A DNA stretch of 8,670 bases from positions 1-8,670 of the forward strand of contig DMOO01000231.1 in the NCBI GenBank assembly GCA_003456855.1, in the 5' to 3' direction. The DNA comes from Sphaerochaeta sp. Its GTDB lineage: Bacteria > Spirochaetota > Spirochaetia > Sphaerochaetales > Sphaerochaetaceae. Position 1 is the first letter of the stretch. Each line of letters opens with the position of its first letter. The notes beneath the pieces are model-generated. The model did not search any database and was not told where the DNA came from. It saw only the letters and a program-made list of their open reading frames with translations. Positions 5,971-8,670 of this stretch are shown here, in pieces. Made by a program: the position numbers and the translations under genes.

Positions 5971-5971
5971 T
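5943..5971 (+). promoter_or_regulatory. Probable promoter of the amino-acid ABC importer
   Basis: TTGTTT (-35, 5943-5948) and CATAAT (-10, 5966-5971) are spaced by 17 bases. The -10 matches in 5 of 6 positions, the -35 only in its TTG. Transcription would begin near 5978, giving a leader of about 110 bases. The palindrome of TGCATAA units occupies the spacer and overlaps the -10. Confidence 0.45.
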
Positions 5972-6089
5972 TCAGCTTTATATTTTACAAAAACGTAAGA
6001 AAATTCAATTTTATTTCAAAAACCTATGGACATATTTGAATAAAAATGCCAGTATCGTGCCAACAACAGACAATCATAGGAGTTACAAC

Positions 6090-6959
6090 ATGAAGAAACT
6101 AGCTATAATCCTTATAATCGCAGCAATCTGCATGCCGATCTTCGCTTCAGGAGCAGCCGAGGCTGCAGCACCTGCAGACGTCGACTATTCAGCAATGAGC
6201 CTTGACGAGCTCAAGGGCGCAATCAAGACAATCAGCGCCGGCAAGCTCACAGTGGCAACATCACCTGACTTTGCACCTTACGAGTTCTATGCAATCGCAG
6301 ACGATGGAACACCTTCCCTCGCAGGTTTCGACATGAGCCTCGCACAGTACATCGCCGACTACCTCGGACTCGAGCTCGATGTCATCCCGATGGACTTCGA
6401 CGGAACAATCATGGAAGTCCAGAACAAGAACGTCGACATGGGAATGGCAGGTTACTCCCCAGCCCCGGAGAGAGCTGAGGCAATGGAGTTCTCATCAGTC
6501 TACTACACAGGCGGACAGTCCTTCGTCACAACAAAGGCAAACGCTGACAAGTTCAAGAGCCTTGAGGACACAAACAACAAGGCCTACCAGATCGGAGCCC
6601 AGATCGGTTCCATCCAGGTCGGACTTGCCCAGGAGTTCTCTCCGAACGCCGACATAATCTCCCTTGCAAAGGTCACTGACATCATCGCCGAACTTCTCTC
6701 AGGAAAGATCGACGGAGCATACATCGAGACAGTCGTAGCCCAGTCCTATCAGACAAACTACCCTGATCTGGCAATCGTCCTTGATGTCCCATATGATGCA
6801 GAGGGCTCAGTCGTTGGAGTCGCAAAGGGCAACCTGGCACTTCTCGAGGGAGTCAACAGGGCAATCGCAGCCGCTCTCGCAGACGGCAGCATGGCAGCCT
6901 TCGTTGCAAAGGCCAACGAGCAGGCAACCGGCAACATCATCGAAGGTCTGATCAACTGA
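6090..6959 (+). CDS. Amino-acid ABC importer, periplasmic substrate-binding protein
   Basis: A 289-residue extracytoplasmic solute-binding protein of family 3 (polar amino acids). It captures the ligand outside the inner membrane and delivers it to the permease encoded next. Residues 1-20 are a signal peptide (MKKLAIILIIAAICMPIFAS); no lipobox Cys follows, so the product should be soluble, beginning near GAAEAAAP. The domain covers about 50-289: VATSPDFAPYEF (55-66), the family signature GFDMSLAQYIAD (79-90), SPAPERAEAMEFS with Arg128 at the place that binds the ligand carboxylate in HisJ-like proteins, GAQIGSIQ (169-176) and LLSGKIDGAYIE (202-212). The start ATG 6090 has AGGAG at 7 bases and gives a proper signal peptide; the frame is open back to 5865 but that stretch is AT-rich leader. 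Codon use is strongly biased (ATC, CTC, GCA, AAG), suggesting high expression. The exact amino acid bound is not evident. Confidence 0.95.
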   Translation: MKKLAIILIIAAICMPIFASGAAEAAAPADVDYSAMSLDELKGAIKTISAGKLTVATSPDFAPYEFYAIADDGTPSLAGFDMSLAQYIADYLGLELDVIPMDFDGTIMEVQNKNVDMGMAGYSPAPERAEAMEFSSVYYTGGQSFVTTKANADKFKSLEDTNNKAYQIGAQIGSIQVGLAQEFSPNADIISLAKVTDIIAELLSGKIDGAYIETVVAQSYQTNYPDLAIVLDVPYDAEGSVVGVAKGNLALLEGVNRAIAAALADGSMAAFVAKANEQATGNIIEGLIN

Positions 6960-6969
6960 GGATCATCTG

Positions 6970-7668
6970 ATGATATCCGCAGCGGGATTCGCCAAGACCT
7001 GGCAATATATTCAACTGTTTGAGCAAGGGCTGATATGTACACTGTCACTATCAGCCCTGACAGTTCTTTTCGGCTTTGTCCTCGCCCTCATTCTTGCACT
7101 CATGAGGATGTCGAAGGTGAAGCCGTTTTCATGGTTCGCCACAGCATACGTCGAGCTCTTCAGGGCAACGCCGATGCTCGTGCAGCTGTTCATCATCTAC
7201 TACGTGGTGTTCGCCAAGGTGAGTCTTCCATCCTTCAAGATCTTCGGCTTCATCAGATTCGAGAGGTTCTTCCCTGGAGTCGTGGCTCTGTCCATGAACT
7301 CGGGAGCTTATCTCTCAGAGATAATCAGGGCCGGAATCCAGTCAATCGACATTGGACAGACTGAGGCAGCGAGGTCCTTGGGACTCTCTTCCAAGCAGAC
7401 TTTGTTCGACATTGTGCTTCCACAGGCCATCAAGAACATCCTGCCGGCAATTGCCAACGAGTTCGTCACAATCATCAAGGAGTCCTCGATCTGCTACACC
7501 ATCGGTGTACAGGAGATCATGTACGCCGTTGCCTCCACAAAGGGTGCAACCTACAGGATCGCCGAGCCTCTTCTGATTGCAACGGCGGTCTACTTCTGCC
7601 TGACGTTCCCTACAAGCAAGATCATCGCATACTTTGAAAGGAGGATGAGCCGTGGCGACAAACGCTGA
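6970..7668 (+). CDS. Amino-acid ABC importer, permease subunit
   Basis: A 232-residue inner-membrane permease of the HisM/GlnP type, which probably forms a homodimer because only one permease gene is present. Features: first TM at about 22-46; the family block [20 protein letters not shown] (60-79); a TM around 102-120; the EAA loop [20 protein letters not shown] (132-151) with Gly138, which docks into the ATPase; [16 protein letters not shown] (171-186); and a last TM at about 200-221. Start ATG 6970 follows the binding-protein stop by 10 bases, and its RBS (TGAGGA, 6957-6962, 7 bases from the ATG) overlaps that stop codon, so the genes are co-translated. Its end overlaps the ATPase gene by 17 bases. 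Transported amino acid: probably polar, otherwise unknown. Confidence 0.95.
   Translation: MISAAGFAKTWQYIQLFEQGLICTLSLSALTVLFGFVLALILALMRMSKVKPFSWFATAYVELFRATPMLVQLFIIYYVVFAKVSLPSFKIFGFIRFERFFPGVVALSMNSGAYLSEIIRAGIQSIDIGQTEAARSLGLSSKQTLFDIVLPQAIKNILPAIANEFVTIIKESSICYTIGVQEIMYAVASTKGATYRIAEPLLIATAVYFCLTFPTSKIIAYFERRMSRGDKR
7638..7644 (+). promoter_or_regulatory. Shine-Dalgarno that fixes the GTG start of the ATPase gene
   Basis: AAGGAGG lies 7 bases before GTG 7652, inside the end of the permease gene. The alternative ATG at 7670 would be 25 bases away and lose six residues, so GTG is the better start. Confidence 0.8.
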
Positions 7669-8428
7669 AATGATCAAGGTAACCGATCTCTGCAAACACT
7701 TCTACAACGGAGAGCTCAAGGCTCTGGACAACGTCTCATACTCAATCAACAAGGGTGACGTCGTAGTTGTCATCGGACCTTCAGGAAGCGGAAAGTCCAC
7801 CTTCCTGAGATGCCTGAACCTCCTCGAGATCCCGACATCGGGCTCTGTTGTCGTAGATGGAGTGGACATCACCAAGAAGCACTACATCGACAAGGACGGC
7901 AAGAAGGTGAAGCTCAACATCGATGAGCGCAGAAGGAAGATGGGAATGGTGTTCCAGCACTTCAACCTCTTCCCTCACAAGACGATTCTCCAGAACATGA
8001 TCCTGGCCCCCATGAAGGTCAACAACATGGACCAGGCGGCAGCCACCGAGAAGGCCATGCAGCTACTCAAGCGTGTAGGTCTCGAGGACAGGGCAGATGC
8101 CTACCCGATCCAGCTTTCAGGCGGACAGAAGCAGAGGGTCGCAATAGTCCGTGCACTGATGATGGAGCCTGAGGTCATGCTCTTCGACGAGCCCACATCA
8201 GCACTCGACCCGGAGATGGTCGGAGAGGTTCTCAGTGTTATGACGGAGCTTGCCCAGAGTGGAATGACCATGGTGATAGTCACCCATGAGATGGGATTCG
8301 CCAGAGAGGTCGGAAAGAGAGTCGTCTTCATGGCTGACGGAAAGATCGTCGAGGAAGGCACTCCGGAGGATATCTTCGAGCATCCTCAGACTGACAGACT
8401 AAAGACCTTCCTGGAGAAGGTACTCTGA
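7652..8428 (+). CDS. Amino-acid ABC importer, ATP-binding subunit
   Basis: A 258-residue ATPase of the polar amino-acid uptake family (GlnQ/HisP-like), which drives import on the cytoplasmic face. All motifs are intact: Walker [10 protein letters not shown] (42-50), Q-loop Gln102 in FQHFNLFPH, signature LSGGQ (155-159), Walker B VMLFDE (175-180), D-loop SALD (183-186) and switch His212 (IVTHEM). Between strand and Q-loop there is a lysine-rich segment, [20 protein letters not shown] (78-97), somewhat longer than in the shortest family members. GTG start with a near-perfect SD. The gene overlaps the permease by 17 bases. No terminator hairpin is visible in the 39 bases before the next gene. 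Confidence 0.96.
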   Translation: MATNAEMIKVTDLCKHFYNGELKALDNVSYSINKGDVVVVIGPSGSGKSTFLRCLNLLEIPTSGSVVVDGVDITKKHYIDKDGKKVKLNIDERRRKMGMVFQHFNLFPHKTILQNMILAPMKVNNMDQAAATEKAMQLLKRVGLEDRADAYPIQLSGGQKQRVAIVRALMMEPEVMLFDEPTSALDPEMVGEVLSVMTELAQSGMTMVIVTHEMGFAREVGKRVVFMADGKIVEEGTPEDIFEHPQTDRLKTFLEKVL

Positions 8429-8432
8429 CACT

Positions 8433-8461
8433 TTGCAAAACACGATTTATTACTCTATATT
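8433..8461 (+). promoter_or_regulatory. Promoter of the NYN gene, leaderless geometry
   Basis: TTGCAA (8433-8438) and TATATT (8456-8461) are spaced by exactly 17 bases. The -10 ends 6 bases before the ATG at 8468, so +1 coincides with the A of the start codon. The sequence before the ATG (CTCTATATTTAAACT) contains no Shine-Dalgarno. Confidence 0.6.
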
Positions 8462-8467
8462 TAAACT

Positions 8468-8670
8468 ATGAACGATACCTATAAAATCGCAATACTCATT
8501 GATGCGGACAACACCCAGCTCCAGAAGCTCGATGCAATAATGACAGAGGTCTCCACCAGAGGCCGCATCGTCGTGAAGAGAGCCTACGGGAACTGGAAGA
8601 AACGCAACCTCAACAGATGGGAGAACGAGCTCAAGCGCCTTGGAATCAAGGCGGAGCAGCAGTTCGACTA
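8468..8670 (+). CDS. NYN-domain (LabA/DUF88-like, PIN-fold) putative ribonuclease, C-terminus cut by window edge
   Basis: 67 complete codons are visible from ATG 8468, and the frame is open to the edge. The start KIAILIDADNTQLQKLDAIM (6-25) carries the NYN signature IDADN, with Asp12 and Asp14 as expected metal ligands. It is followed by VVKRAYGNWKKRNLNRWENELKRLGIKAEQQFDY, the second block of the family (YGNW, then Q-Q-F-x-Y). NYN proteins have a PIN-like nuclease fold and are thought to act on RNA; many carry a C-terminal OST-HTH/LOTUS domain, which cannot be checked here. It follows the ABC operon by 39 bases but has its own promoter. A functional link with the importer is not indicated. 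Confidence 0.88.
   Translation, partial: MNDTYKIAILIDADNTQLQKLDAIMTEVSTRGRIVVKRAYGNWKKRNLNRWENELKRLGIKAEQQFD

Larger units (their letters stand above)
5757..6089. other. Divergent intergenic control region between the XRE regulator and the ABC importer
   Basis: This 333-base AT-rich gap holds no convincing gene. Its left part carries the regulator's RBS, two possible -10 boxes on the minus strand (AGTATA at 5780-5785 and ATTATA at 5839-5844 as read on the plus strand, that is TATACT and TATAAT) with no good -35, and a pair of AATGAG repeats. The middle contains a weak bulged hairpin (5902-5924). The right part has the importer promoter with TGCATAA repeats, then a leader of about 110 bases with the motif TGAATAAAAATGCC (6037-6050), and finally TAGGAG before the binding-protein ATG. 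No riboswitch or T-box could be recognised. Confidence 0.7.

Noticed and set aside
5865..6089. Upstream extension of the binding-protein frame by 75 residues
   Set aside because: It has no RBS, is AT-rich with non-matching codon use, includes the promoter and repeats, and would bury the clear signal peptide that begins at 6090.

Overview
The window looks like chromosomal DNA of a Gram-negative-type bacterium with many lipoproteins, probably a spirochaete of the Sphaerochaetaceae/Treponemataceae kind. This is inferred from the SGAAEAA-type start of the mature binding protein, the lipoproteins with short lipoboxes, the XRE-TPR regulator and the overall gene style; no rRNA or other marker is present to prove it. 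No RNA gene, CRISPR array, insertion sequence or phage gene was seen.

Layout. Positions 1-5756 are read leftwards. From right to left they hold an XRE-TPR regulator (4683-5756), a badly shortened MFS transporter (4295-4672), a small lipoprotein (3914-4273), nanE and a nanK-like ROK kinase joined by an ATGA overlap (3178-3867, 2303-3181), a larger lipoprotein (1533-2216), and an NfeD-like protein joined by another ATGA overlap to an SPFH/paraslipin protein that runs off the left edge (826-1356, 1-829). Positions 6090-8428 are read rightwards and hold a complete polar amino-acid ABC importer: binding protein, permease, ATPase. An NYN-domain gene (8468 onward) runs off the right edge. The divergent 333-base gap 5757-6089 carries the control regions of the regulator and the importer.

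How the genes work together. NanE and the ROK kinase together account for ManNAc / ManNAc-6-P conversion to GlcNAc-6-P, part of sialic acid or amino-sugar use; the lyase and transporter are not here. NfeD plus SPFH is a conserved pair that forms membrane microdomain scaffolds. The ABC genes form a tight operon, with a stop-overlapping RBS and a 17-base gene overlap. The regulator-transporter pair appears to be decaying, since only the first part of the transporter is left.

Most notable: two genes (8468 NYN, 4273 small lipoprotein) have a TATATT box exactly 6 bases before the ATG and no usable Shine-Dalgarno, which predicts leaderless mRNAs; the importer promoter contains a phased set of TGCATAA repeats forming a palindrome between its -35 and -10; and the small lipoprotein resembles a free-standing subtilisin-propeptide (I9-like) fold. 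I see no clear new multi-gene system; these are local oddities in an otherwise ordinary region.
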